NCBI RefSeq assembly: GCF_900116135.1
Contig: NZ_FOZX01000009.1
Location: forward strand, 186,001-250,000
Direction of reading: 5' to 3'
DNA: 64,000 nucleotides
Origin: Saccharopolyspora flava
Lineage (GTDB): Bacteria; Actinomycetota; Actinomycetes; Mycobacteriales; Pseudonocardiaceae
A model generated the notes under the pieces. The model searched no databases, was not told the DNA's origin, and worked only from the letters and a program-made list of their open reading frames with translations. The translations under genes were made by a program, and so were the position numbers. This document shows positions 51,225-58,362 of the stretch, piece after piece. Every line of letters starts with the position of its first letter. Positions within the stretch are counted from its first letter, which is position 1.

Positions 51225-51252
51225 GTTCAGGCTGAACAGTTCGGCCTGTTCA
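51225..51252. promoter_or_regulatory. Overlapping MarR operator palindromes
   Basis: GTTCAGGCTGAAC (51225-51237) is a perfect dyad with a 1-nt centre. TGAACAG (51233-51239) and CTGTTCA (51246-51252) form a second dyad with a 6-nt spacer. They share the GAAC half-site and lie 37-64 nt upstream of the MarR start. Confidence 0.7.
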
Positions 51253-51340
51253 TCACCGATGCCGGAAAGGTCGTTGTCCGCAGGGTGGGAACGCCGGTCC
51301 GGCTGTTGACACCGGTGCGGGGTGCTGGTGGCATGAGATC

Positions 51341-51421
51341 GTGCTCGCTGCGGATCTGCTGACCAGGCGCCGCCACGTCGACCTCGTTCGCGTGGCCGCG
51401 CAGGCGTGTCGCGTCCGCTGA
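51341..51421 (+). CDS. RRHVDL-type regulatory leader peptide of the sulfur operon
   Basis: A 26-codon frame (GTG start) ending LTRRRHVDLVRVAAQACRVR. Short RRHVDL...C peptides of this kind stand before sulfur-metabolism genes in other actinomycetes and are thought to sense cysteine through translation; I recall this pattern from general knowledge rather than from a search. The single Cys (residue 23) uses TGT, the rarer codon in this GC-rich DNA. Six nucleotides after the stop comes GAATCACCTCC, a near copy of the 16S rRNA 3' end. The sfnB-like ATG lies 93 nt downstream of the stop. A second copy of the motif ends the ribB-like protein. Confidence 0.75.
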   Translation: MLAADLLTRRRHVDLVRVAAQACRVR

Positions 51422-51426
51422 TCGTC

Positions 51427-51437
51427 GAATCACCTCC
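51427..51437 (+). promoter_or_regulatory. Anti-Shine-Dalgarno mimic after the leader peptide
   Basis: GAATCACCTCC differs by one base from GGATCACCTCC, the 3' end of 16S rRNA. In the mRNA it could pair with the GAGGAG (51504-51509) of the sfnB-like gene and mask it. A ribosome stalled at the leader's Cys codon, 15 nt upstream, would change that pairing. Confidence 0.6.
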
Positions 51438-51514
51438 CGCTTCATCCTTTTCGGTGCGTTAGTTCCTTCTTCGCGTTGCTGCGCGCCGTTTTCCGACTCC
51501 GCCGAGGAGCCTCG

Positions 51515-52717
51515 ATGACGACCACACCCACCCCGGTGGCCGCCGTGCTGCGCGACGACGCCGAAGCGCTCGCCCACGCCCGCCGCCTGGCCGCGGCCTT
51601 CGCGGCCGAGGCCGCCGACCGCGACCGCGAGCGGCGGATCCCGCACGCCGAACTCGACGAGCTCTCCGCCAGCGGACTGCTCGCCGCGACCGTGCCCGCC
51701 GAGCACGGCGGCGCCGACATCACCACCCGCACGCTGCTGGAGGTGTTCCGCCTGCTGGCGGCCGCCGACCCGAGCATCGCGCAGATCCCGCAGAACCACT
51801 TCGCCTTCGTCAACGTGCTGCGCGAGAGCGCGACACCCGAGCAGCAGGCCTTCTTCTTCGGGGAAGTGCTGGCGGGCAAGCGCTTCGGCAACGCCCAGTC
51901 CGAAACCGGCAGCCGCACCGTGCAGGACATCCAGACCCGGCTGCGAGCCACCGGCGACGGGGACTTCCTGCTGCACGGCAGGAAGGGCTACGCCACCGGA
52001 GCGCTGCTGGCGCACTGGATCCCCGTCTCGGCCAAGGACGACGACGACCTCCTGCAGATCGCCTACGTGCCGCGCGACGCCGAGGGCGTCACCGTCATCG
52101 ACGACTGGGCGGGCATGGGGCAGCGCGTCACCGCCAGCGGCACCGTCGAACTCGACCAGGTCCGGGTGCCCGCCGAGCGCGTCGTGCCGCACCACGCGAC
52201 CTTCCAGCGGCCGCAGCTGCACGGCGCGCTCTCGCAGGCGCTGCACGCCGCGATCGACGTCGGCATCGCGGGCGGAGCGCTGGCCGAGGCCGCCGAGTTC
52301 GTCCGCACCCGCAGCCGCCCCTGGGGCGAGGCCGGGGTGGACACCGCCGCCGAGGACCCGCTGACCGTCCAGCGCTTCGGCGAACTGGGAATCCGGCTTC
52401 GGGCCGCCGAGGCGCTGCTGGGCGAGGCGGGGACGGCCGTCGACGAGGCGCGCGCCGACCTCACCGACGACTCCGCCGGGGCCGCCTCGATCGCCGTGGC
52501 CGCCGCGAAGGCCTTCGCCGACGCCACCGCCATCGAGATCACCAACGCGCTGTTCGAGGTCGCCGGCACCCGCTCGGCCCTCGACTCGGCCAACCTGCAC
52601 CGGCACTGGCGCAACGCCCGCACCCACACCCTGCACGACCCGGTGCGCTGGAAGATCCAGCACGTCGGCCGCTACACCCTCAACGGCACCCTGCCGCCGC
52701 GGCACGGGCACCTCTGA
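51515..52717 (+). CDS. sfnB: SfnB-family sulfur acquisition oxidoreductase
   Basis: A 400-aa acyl-CoA-dehydrogenase-fold flavoprotein of the SfnB type, first gene of the organosulfur operon. Blocks: GLLAATVPAEHGGADITTRT, ADPSIAQIPQNHFAFVNVL, FGNAQSETGSRT, IDDWAGMGQRVTASG and the tail NARTHTLHDPVRWKIQHVGRYTLNG. SfnB proteins accompany SfnG in dimethylsulfone or sulfonate use; their exact reaction is not firmly known. ATG 51515 is preceded by GAGGAG. The 5' region carries a leader peptide and an anti-SD mimic. The ribB-like gene follows after 15 nt. Confidence 0.88.
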   Translation: MTTTPTPVAAVLRDDAEALAHARRLAAAFAAEAADRDRERRIPHAELDELSASGLLAATVPAEHGGADITTRTLLEVFRLLAAADPSIAQIPQNHFAFVNVLRESATPEQQAFFFGEVLAGKRFGNAQSETGSRTVQDIQTRLRATGDGDFLLHGRKGYATGALLAHWIPVSAKDDDDLLQIAYVPRDAEGVTVIDDWAGMGQRVTASGTVELDQVRVPAERVVPHHATFQRPQLHGALSQALHAAIDVGIAGGALAEAAEFVRTRSRPWGEAGVDTAAEDPLTVQRFGELGIRLRAAEALLGEAGTAVDEARADLTDDSAGAASIAVAAAKAFADATAIEITNALFEVAGTRSALDSANLHRHWRNARTHTLHDPVRWKIQHVGRYTLNGTLPPRHGHL

Positions 52718-52732
52718 CCCGAAGGAACCCAC

Positions 52733-53362
52733 ATGCTGATCGACGAGCAGACCACCGCACCGGCCGCCCTCGCCGCAGGGGAGATCGTCGTCGTGCACGA
52801 CGCCGGGGACGAGGGCGGGATCGTGTTCGCCGCCGACCGAGCCGACGCCGACAACACCGCCTTCGCGGTCCGGCACTCCTCCGGTTTCCTGTGCGTCGCG
52901 CTGCCCGAATCCCGCTGCGACGAGCTCGCCCTGCCGCCCATGTCGCCCCGCGCCCGGCGCGAGACCGCCGCCACCGTGTGCGTCACGGTCGACGCCGCCG
53001 TCGGGGTCAGCACCGGCATCTCGGCCGCCGACCGCGCCCGCGCCGCCCGCGTCCTCGCCGACGCGAACTCGGTGCCCGCCGACCTGACCCGGCCCGGACA
53101 CCTCGTGCCGGTGGCCGTGGACCCGGACCACCCGCGCCCCGGCCTCGCCCAGGCCGCGCTGCACCTGGTCGCCGCCGCGGGCCACGCCCCCGCCGCGGTG
53201 TTCGCCCACCTCGTCAGCCCCGCCGACGAGACCCGCATGGCCACCGGAGCCGAGCTCCGCGCCTTCGCCGCCGACCACGGGCTCAGCGCCGTCGGCGCGC
53301 CCGCGCTCACCGAGCGGCGGCACGTCGACCTTGCCCGGGTCGGCGCGCAGTCGTGTCGCTGA
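52733..53362 (+). CDS. Degenerate RibB-like protein with leader-peptide-like C-terminus
   Basis: A 209-aa homologue of 3,4-dihydroxy-2-butanone-4-phosphate synthase (RibB): IRHGSG-like AVRHSSGFLCVAL, VSTGISAADRARAARVLAD and LTRPGHLVPV are conserved. The acidic DREDEGD-type loop is reduced to DAGDEGGIV, the metal His region GHTEAT reads GLAQAA, and the catalytic Glu near VLCEL is His (VFAHL). Enzyme activity is therefore doubtful. The last 18 residues, LTERRHVDLARVGAQSCR, match the upstream leader peptide at 14 positions, including the TGT-encoded Cys followed by CGC. The gene lies between sfnB and sfnG. It may act as regulator-by-translation or flavin-related accessory protein. Confidence 0.82.
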   Translation: MLIDEQTTAPAALAAGEIVVVHDAGDEGGIVFAADRADADNTAFAVRHSSGFLCVALPESRCDELALPPMSPRARRETAATVCVTVDAAVGVSTGISAADRARAARVLADANSVPADLTRPGHLVPVAVDPDHPRPGLAQAALHLVAAAGHAPAAVFAHLVSPADETRMATGAELRAFAADHGLSAVGAPALTERRHVDLARVGAQSCR

Positions 53363-53374
53363 CGCGCTGAAACA

Positions 53375-53401
53375 CCGCGCGCTCGCGCGGGAATCACCTC
53401 C
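53375..53401 (+). promoter_or_regulatory. Hairpin plus second anti-SD mimic before sfnG
   Basis: CCGCGC-GCTC-GCGCGG (53375-53390) is directly followed by GAATCACCTCC (53391-53401), the same 11-mer found after the first leader. It lies 12-39 nt after the ribB-like stop. It could mask the GGGAG before the sfnG ATG at 53469. Confidence 0.6.
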
Positions 53402-53405
53402 GAGA

Positions 53406-53426
53406 ACGCACGTGCACCACGTGCGT
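53406..53426 (+). promoter_or_regulatory. Stable hairpin in the ribB-like/sfnG gap
   Basis: ACGCACGTG, loop CAC, CACGTGCGT: a perfect 9-bp stem with a 3-nt loop, 5 nt after the anti-SD mimic. No T-run follows. It could be the alternative structure that exposes or hides the sfnG ribosome-binding site. Confidence 0.6.
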
Positions 53427-53468
53427 CGACGCAACCTGCCCGATTCCGCTCGCATGGGAGCAGATCGC

Positions 53469-54584
53469 ATGACCGCCAACGAACCCCTGAAATTCGCCTA
53501 CTGGGTGCCCAACGTCAGCGGTGGCCTCGTCACCAGCACCATCGAACAGCGCACCGAGTTCAGCTACGACTACAACAAGAAGCTCGCCGTGCTCGCCGAG
53601 AACAGCGGCTTCGAGTACGCCCTCAGCCAGGTCCGCTACGCCTCCAGCTACGGCGCCGCGCAGCAGCACGACCCGGCCGCGTTCAGCCTCGGCCTGCTCA
53701 CCGCCACCGAACGGCTCAAGCTCATCGTCGCCGCCCACCCCGGGTTGTGGCACCCGGCGATCCTGGCGAAGTTCGGCATCACCGCCGACATCATCTCGCA
53801 GGGCCGGTTCGCGGTGAACATCGTCAGCGGCTGGTTCAAGGACGAGTTCACCGGCCTCGGCGAACCCTGGCTGGAGCACGACGAGCGCTACCGCCGGACC
53901 GAGGAGTTCATCCGCGTGCTGCGCGGGTTGTGGACCCAGCCGAACTTCGAATTCCCCGGCGACTTCTACCAGATCCACGACTTCAGCCTCCGCCCGCAGC
54001 CCCACGACGTGCCCGGCAGACCGCACCCGGAGATCTTCCAGGGCGGCAACTCCACCGCCGCCCGCCGGCTCGCCGGGTGCGTGTCGGACTGGTACTTCAG
54101 CAACGGCAAGGACTTCGACGGCTTCTCCGAGCAGGTCGCCGACGTCCGCGGTTTCGCCGCCGAGAACGGCCGTGCGGTGCGGTTCGGGCTCAACGGCTTC
54201 CTCATCGCCCGCGACACCGAAGCCGAAGCCCGCGACGTGCTCCGCGAGATCGTCGACAAGGCCGACGTGGACGCCGTCGAGGGATTCCGGAAGTCCGTGC
54301 AGCAGGCCGGGAACTCCACATCGGACGGCAAGGGCATGTGGGCCGACTCGGAATTCGCCGATCTCGTGCAGTACAACGATGGATTCCGCACCGGCCTGAT
54401 CGGCACGCCCGAGCAGATCGCCCACCGCATCATCGAGTACAAGAAGCGCGGCGCGAACCTGCTGCTGCTCGGATTCCTGCACTACCTCGAAGACGTCGAG
54501 CACTTCGGCAAGGAGATCCTGCCGATCGTCCGCGAACTCGAAGCCGACCTCGACCGCACCGGCGACCCCGTCGGCGTCCGCTGA
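53469..54584 (+). CDS. sfnG: Dimethylsulfone monooxygenase
   Basis: A 371-aa FMNH2-dependent bacterial luciferase-like monooxygenase, close to SfnG, which converts dimethylsulfone to methanesulfinate to release sulfur. Blocks: KFAYWVPNVSGGLVTSTIEQRT, ALSQVRYASSYGA, FGITADIISQGRFAVNIVSGW and EIFQGGNSTAARRLAG. ATG 53469 follows GGGAG; an ATG at 53454 is less likely. It is third gene of the operon, 106 nt after the ribB-like gene with structured RNA elements between. It needs a flavin reductase not found here. Confidence 0.93.
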   Translation: MTANEPLKFAYWVPNVSGGLVTSTIEQRTEFSYDYNKKLAVLAENSGFEYALSQVRYASSYGAAQQHDPAAFSLGLLTATERLKLIVAAHPGLWHPAILAKFGITADIISQGRFAVNIVSGWFKDEFTGLGEPWLEHDERYRRTEEFIRVLRGLWTQPNFEFPGDFYQIHDFSLRPQPHDVPGRPHPEIFQGGNSTAARRLAGCVSDWYFSNGKDFDGFSEQVADVRGFAAENGRAVRFGLNGFLIARDTEAEARDVLREIVDKADVDAVEGFRKSVQQAGNSTSDGKGMWADSEFADLVQYNDGFRTGLIGTPEQIAHRIIEYKKRGANLLLLGFLHYLEDVEHFGKEILPIVRELEADLDRTGDPVGVR

Positions 54585-54611
54585 GCGCCAGACACCAGGA
54601 GGAGTGAAGTC

Positions 54612-55832
54612 ATGACCGCCACCGCACAACGCCGCTTCACCGACCGACCCGAGACCACCCGGGGCTGGATCCAGCGAGCCCGAGAGGTCGCCGGCATCCT
54701 CGCCGAGACCGCGCTCGCCCGCGACCGCGCCAACGAGACCCCGCACGAGGAAGTCCGGCTGCTGAAGGAATCCGGCCTGGTCACGCTGCTCGGACCGCGC
54801 GAGCACGGCGGAGCGGGCGAGACCTGGCAGACCGCCTACCGCGTCATCCGCGAGGTCGCCCGGGGCGACGGGTCGATCGGCCAGCTGCTCGGCTACCACT
54901 ACCTGTGGGCCTGGGCGGCGCGGCTGGTCGGCACGCCCGAGCAGATCGCCGAGGTCGAGCAGCTCTACACCGGCAACGAGTTCTTCTTCGGCGGCGCCGT
55001 CAACCCGCGCGACAACGACCTGGTCATCACCGACGAAGGCGACACGCTGGTCTACCGGGGTCGCAAGTCGTTCTCCACCGGCAGCAAGGTGTCCGACCTG
55101 ACGGTGCTGGAAGGGGTGCTGGAGGGGACCGACACGCACGTCTTCGCCATCGTTCCCTCCCAGCAGGAGGCGATCGTCTACGGCGACGACTGGGACAACC
55201 TCGGCCAGCGCCTCACCGAGTCCGGCAGCGTGGAGATCAACGGCGTGCGGGTGCCCTGGGCCGCGGCGGCCGGGTTCGTGAACAAGGAGTTCCAGCCGCT
55301 GACCTACAACACGCTCAACGTGCCCACCATCCAGCTGGTGTTCACCAACTTCTACCTCGGCATCGCCCAGGCCGCGCTGGAAGCCGGGCTGTCCTACACC
55401 TCCCGGCACACCCGGGCCTGGCCCTACGGCGGCGACAACAAGGACTCCGCGGGCGAGGAGTTCTACATCCTCGACGGCTACGGGGACCTGCAGGCCAAGC
55501 TGTGGGCGGCCGAGGCGCTGGTGGACAAGGCGGGGGAGGAGATCTCGGCCGTGCTGCACGCCGACCGGGAGGCGCTGACCGAGCGGCAGCGCGGCGACGT
55601 CGCCGTGCGCATCGCCGCCGCCAAGCAGCGCGTCATCGACGTGGGACTGGAGATCGCCACCCGCGTCTTCGAGCTCACCGGTGCCCGCGCGTCGTCGAAC
55701 TCGGTGGGACTGGACATCTACTGGCGCAACCTGCGCACCCACAGCCTGCACGACCCGGTCGCCTACAAGCGGACCGAAGTCGGCCGGTACGCGCTGCTCG
55801 GCGAGGTCCCCGAACCCACCTGGTACACGTGA
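54612..55832 (+). CDS. DszC/SfnC-like flavin monooxygenase
   Basis: A 406-aa acyl-CoA-dehydrogenase-fold monooxygenase of the DszC/SfnC group, last gene of the organosulfur operon (27 nt after sfnG, AGGAGG ribosome-binding site). It shares LLKESGLVTLLGPREHGG, GDDWDNLGQRLTESGSVEI and YWRNLRTHSLHDPVAYKR with the orphan paralogue at 40387. DszC-type enzymes S-oxygenate thioethers using FMNH2, so it may feed sulfone to SfnG. A 13-bp stem hairpin at 55846 ends the operon. Confidence 0.88.
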   Translation: MTATAQRRFTDRPETTRGWIQRAREVAGILAETALARDRANETPHEEVRLLKESGLVTLLGPREHGGAGETWQTAYRVIREVARGDGSIGQLLGYHYLWAWAARLVGTPEQIAEVEQLYTGNEFFFGGAVNPRDNDLVITDEGDTLVYRGRKSFSTGSKVSDLTVLEGVLEGTDTHVFAIVPSQQEAIVYGDDWDNLGQRLTESGSVEINGVRVPWAAAAGFVNKEFQPLTYNTLNVPTIQLVFTNFYLGIAQAALEAGLSYTSRHTRAWPYGGDNKDSAGEEFYILDGYGDLQAKLWAAEALVDKAGEEISAVLHADREALTERQRGDVAVRIAAAKQRVIDVGLEIATRVFELTGARASSNSVGLDIYWRNLRTHSLHDPVAYKRTEVGRYALLGEVPEPTWYT

Positions 55833-55845
55833 CCGGACCGCTGGC

Positions 55846-55877
55846 GGGGTGGAGGTTCACCCGAGAACCTCCACCCC
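55846..55877 (+). terminator. Terminator of the organosulfur operon
   Basis: GGGGTGGAGGTTC (55846-55858) and its perfect complement (55865-55877) form a 13-bp stem with a 6-nt loop, 14 nt after the last stop codon. Confidence 0.75.
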
Positions 55878-55905
55878 TCGTGCGCTGCTCCCGTTCGGTG
55901 GGGAA

Positions 55906-55993
55906 GTCACCAGGGGACAGTTTTTCCTCGAATCACCCATGATCAATGTCCGTTTTGCCCAGACAGTTCTCACTAAAACTGTCCCCTGGTGAC
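55906..55993. repeat. Long inverted repeat with 50-nt loop (family A relative)
   Basis: Two perfect 19-nt arms (55906-55924 and 55975-55993), running from GTCACCAGGGG inward to ACAGTTTT, flank 50 nt. The arms match the GACAGTTTT style of family A, but the apex is opened by an insert that holds a smaller dyad, ACAGTT...AACTGT. Confidence 0.85.
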
Positions 55994-56116
55994 CACCCAC
56001 CCCACCCGGCAGTCCGCTCACCCGACGAGATCTCGGGCGTCGGGTCGGTTGTGGAGCGGGGCGCTTCGAGGGGGAGGAAGCTGGGGATGTGGACCGCTTG
56101 TTGAGAGGGAGGGCAC

Positions 56117-57136
56117 GTGCCTGTCGAAGGTGAAGCGTTGCGTCATCTGGGGTTCCTCACCATCGGGTTGTTCGACGAGGGGGATCCCGGGGCCGGTCAC
56201 GAGAGCACGTTGCGGATCATCGAGCTGGGGGAGCGGCTCGGGTTCGACAGCGCCTGGGTGCGGCACCGGCACCTCCAGTTCGGGATCTCCTCGCCGGTCG
56301 CGGTGCTGGCCGCGGCGTCGCAGCGCACCACGCGCATCCAGCTGGGCACCGCCGTCACGCCGCTGGGCTGGGAGAACCCGCTGCGGCTGGCCGAGGACCT
56401 GGCCACCGTCGACGTGCTCTCCGGCGGCCGGCTCAACCCCGGTCTCAGCGTGGGGCGGCCCCGCGACTACGACGAGGTCAAGGGAGCGCTGTACCCGGAC
56501 AGCGCCGAGCAGGAGGACTTCGGCTACGAGCGGGTGGCGCGGCTGCTCGCGCACGTGCGCGGCGAGCCGGTGACCGGGTGGAGCGGGACGGAGGGCTTCG
56601 AGGAGTACTCCGACCGGGTGCAGCCGCACTCGCCTGGCCTCGGCTCGCGGCTCTGGTACGGCGGCGGCAGCCTCGGCTCGGCGCGCTGGGCGGGTGAGCA
56701 CCGCATGAACCTGCTGATCAGCAGCGTCGTCAAGGCCGAGGAGTCCGAGGACTTCGCCGAGATCCAGCGCGACCTCGTCCGCACCTTCCGGGCCCACCAT
56801 CCCGACGGCGAGCGGGCGCGGGTGTCGCAGGGCCTCGTGGTGATCCCGACCGACTCTGCCACCCCGGAGCAGCGGGCGAAGTACGCCGACTACGTCGAGC
56901 GCCGCACCCCGCGCACCACCACCCCGCAGGGACCCGCACGGCTGTTCTTCGCCCGCGATCTGCTCGGCACCTCCGAGGAGATCGCCGAACAGCTCCACGC
57001 CCACGCCGGATTCCGCGAGGTCGACGAGGTGGCCTTCGCCCTGCCGTTCACCTTCGACCACGAGGACTACGTCCAGATCCTCACCGACATCGCAACCCAC
57101 CTCGGCCCTCGCCTCGGGTGGCAGCCGCAGCCCTGA
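56117..57136 (+). CDS. Luciferase-like (LLM) flavin monooxygenase
   Basis: A 339-aa bacterial-luciferase-family TIM barrel, FMNH2- or F420-dependent. Blocks: LGFLTIGLFDEGDPG, ERLGFDSAWVRHRHLQFGISSPVAVLA, TRIQLGTAVTPLGWENPLRLAEDLATVDVLSGGR and WYGGGSLGSARWAG. The GTG at 56117 follows GAGGGAGGGC. It stands alone downstream of the sulfur operon and beyond a repeat, so a sulfur role is possible but not shown. 98 bp separate it from the opine-dehydrogenase-like gene. Confidence 0.87.
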   Translation: MPVEGEALRHLGFLTIGLFDEGDPGAGHESTLRIIELGERLGFDSAWVRHRHLQFGISSPVAVLAAASQRTTRIQLGTAVTPLGWENPLRLAEDLATVDVLSGGRLNPGLSVGRPRDYDEVKGALYPDSAEQEDFGYERVARLLAHVRGEPVTGWSGTEGFEEYSDRVQPHSPGLGSRLWYGGGSLGSARWAGEHRMNLLISSVVKAEESEDFAEIQRDLVRTFRAHHPDGERARVSQGLVVIPTDSATPEQRAKYADYVERRTPRTTTPQGPARLFFARDLLGTSEEIAEQLHAHAGFREVDEVAFALPFTFDHEDYVQILTDIATHLGPRLGWQPQP

Positions 57137-57234
57137 CCCCGCGTTGTGGGGCGGGTCATACGGATCGCGGGAACCGGAGGTGGGGCTCGGGCCGACCACC
57201 TGGACGTGGGTCGATCGCGAAGGGAGAGACCGGC

Positions 57235-58362
57235 ATGGGCGAGGTCGGCGTGATCGGAGCGGGTGGCGAAGGTCTGGCCGTGGCCGCGTGCCTGTCCGAG
57301 CGGGGGCGCCGGGTGCGGTTGTGCACCCGAGAACCCGCACGGGTGCGCGGGATTCGGGACTCCGGGACGATCCGCACCTCCGGTGAGCTGCGGGGGTCGT
57401 TCCCGGTCGAGCAGGTCACCGACGATCCGGGGGAGCTGGCGGCGCGGTGCCGGGTGGTGGTCGTCGCCGCGATCACCACCGCCTACCCGGCGATCGCGGA
57501 GTCGCTGGGGCCGCACCTGACCGCCGACCACGTGGTCGTGCTGTTCTCCGGGAAGTTGTGCGGCTCGAGGGAATTCGCCGCCGCGCTGAGCAGGTCCGGG
57601 GCTGCGGGGATCGACGTGGTGGAGACCGACGCGCTGTTCGCCGCGCGGCCCGACGGCGACGACGGGGTGCGGGTGCTCGGCACCAAGCGCTGGAACCTGA
57701 TCTCCGGGGCCACCCCCGGCGCGGTCGACCGGTGCGCGCCGATGATCCGGGAGTGGTTCCCGCAGCTCGAGATCGCCGACAACCTGGTCCACAGAGGACT
57801 CACCGACTTCGGGGCCGTCGCGCACGCCCCGATCGCGCTGGCCAACCTGGGCACCATCGACCGGGGCGAGGAGCTGCTGTTCTACCTCGACGGGCTCTCG
57901 GACCGGACGGTCGCGCTGCTGACCGAGGTGGAGCGGGAGTTCCGCGCCGTCGCCGAGGCCTACGGCGCCGCGCTGACCCCGATGCCGGAGGTCCTGGACC
58001 GCTACTACGGCTGCACGACCACGGGCCTGCTGGAGGCGATGCGCAGCGCCGAGCCCTACCGGACCATCCTCGCGCCCGCCTCGCTGGACCACCGGTTCCT
58101 GCACGAGGACATCGCCTCGACGCTGGTACCGCTGGAAGCGCTGGCCGAGCGCGCGGAGGTGGCCACGCCGATGGTCGGCTCCATCATCACCGTCATGTCC
58201 ACGCTGTCCGGGAAGTCCTTCCGCCGCAGCGGAAGGACCCTCGAACGGCTCGGGTGGGCGGACCTCACCGCCGACGAGATCCGCCGCGAGCTCACATCCG
58301 CGAGAAGCGACGCCGCTCGAACCTCGCCGCCAGCGCCGGGTAGAGCCGCGGCACCAGTCTGA
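57235..58362 (+). CDS. NAD(P)-dependent opine/octopine dehydrogenase-like protein
   Basis: A 375-aa protein with an N-terminal Rossmann fold (EVGVIGAGGEGLAVAACLSERGRRVRL) and a C-terminal helical domain of the octopine/nopaline dehydrogenase type (LANLGTIDRGEELLFYLDGL, VLDRYYGCTTTGLLEAM, RFLHEDIASTLVPLEAL). The HEDIAST-like stretch RFLHEDIASTLVP is a family hallmark containing the catalytic His/Asp. ATG 57235 follows GGGAGAG. The 3' end overlaps the convergent SDR gene by 71 bp. Reductive coupling of an amino acid and a keto acid, or ketopantoate-like reduction, is possible. Confidence 0.8.
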   Translation: MGEVGVIGAGGEGLAVAACLSERGRRVRLCTREPARVRGIRDSGTIRTSGELRGSFPVEQVTDDPGELAARCRVVVVAAITTAYPAIAESLGPHLTADHVVVLFSGKLCGSREFAAALSRSGAAGIDVVETDALFAARPDGDDGVRVLGTKRWNLISGATPGAVDRCAPMIREWFPQLEIADNLVHRGLTDFGAVAHAPIALANLGTIDRGEELLFYLDGLSDRTVALLTEVEREFRAVAEAYGAALTPMPEVLDRYYGCTTTGLLEAMRSAEPYRTILAPASLDHRFLHEDIASTLVPLEALAERAEVATPMVGSIITVMSTLSGKSFRRSGRTLERLGWADLTADEIRRELTSARSDAARTSPPAPGRAAAPV

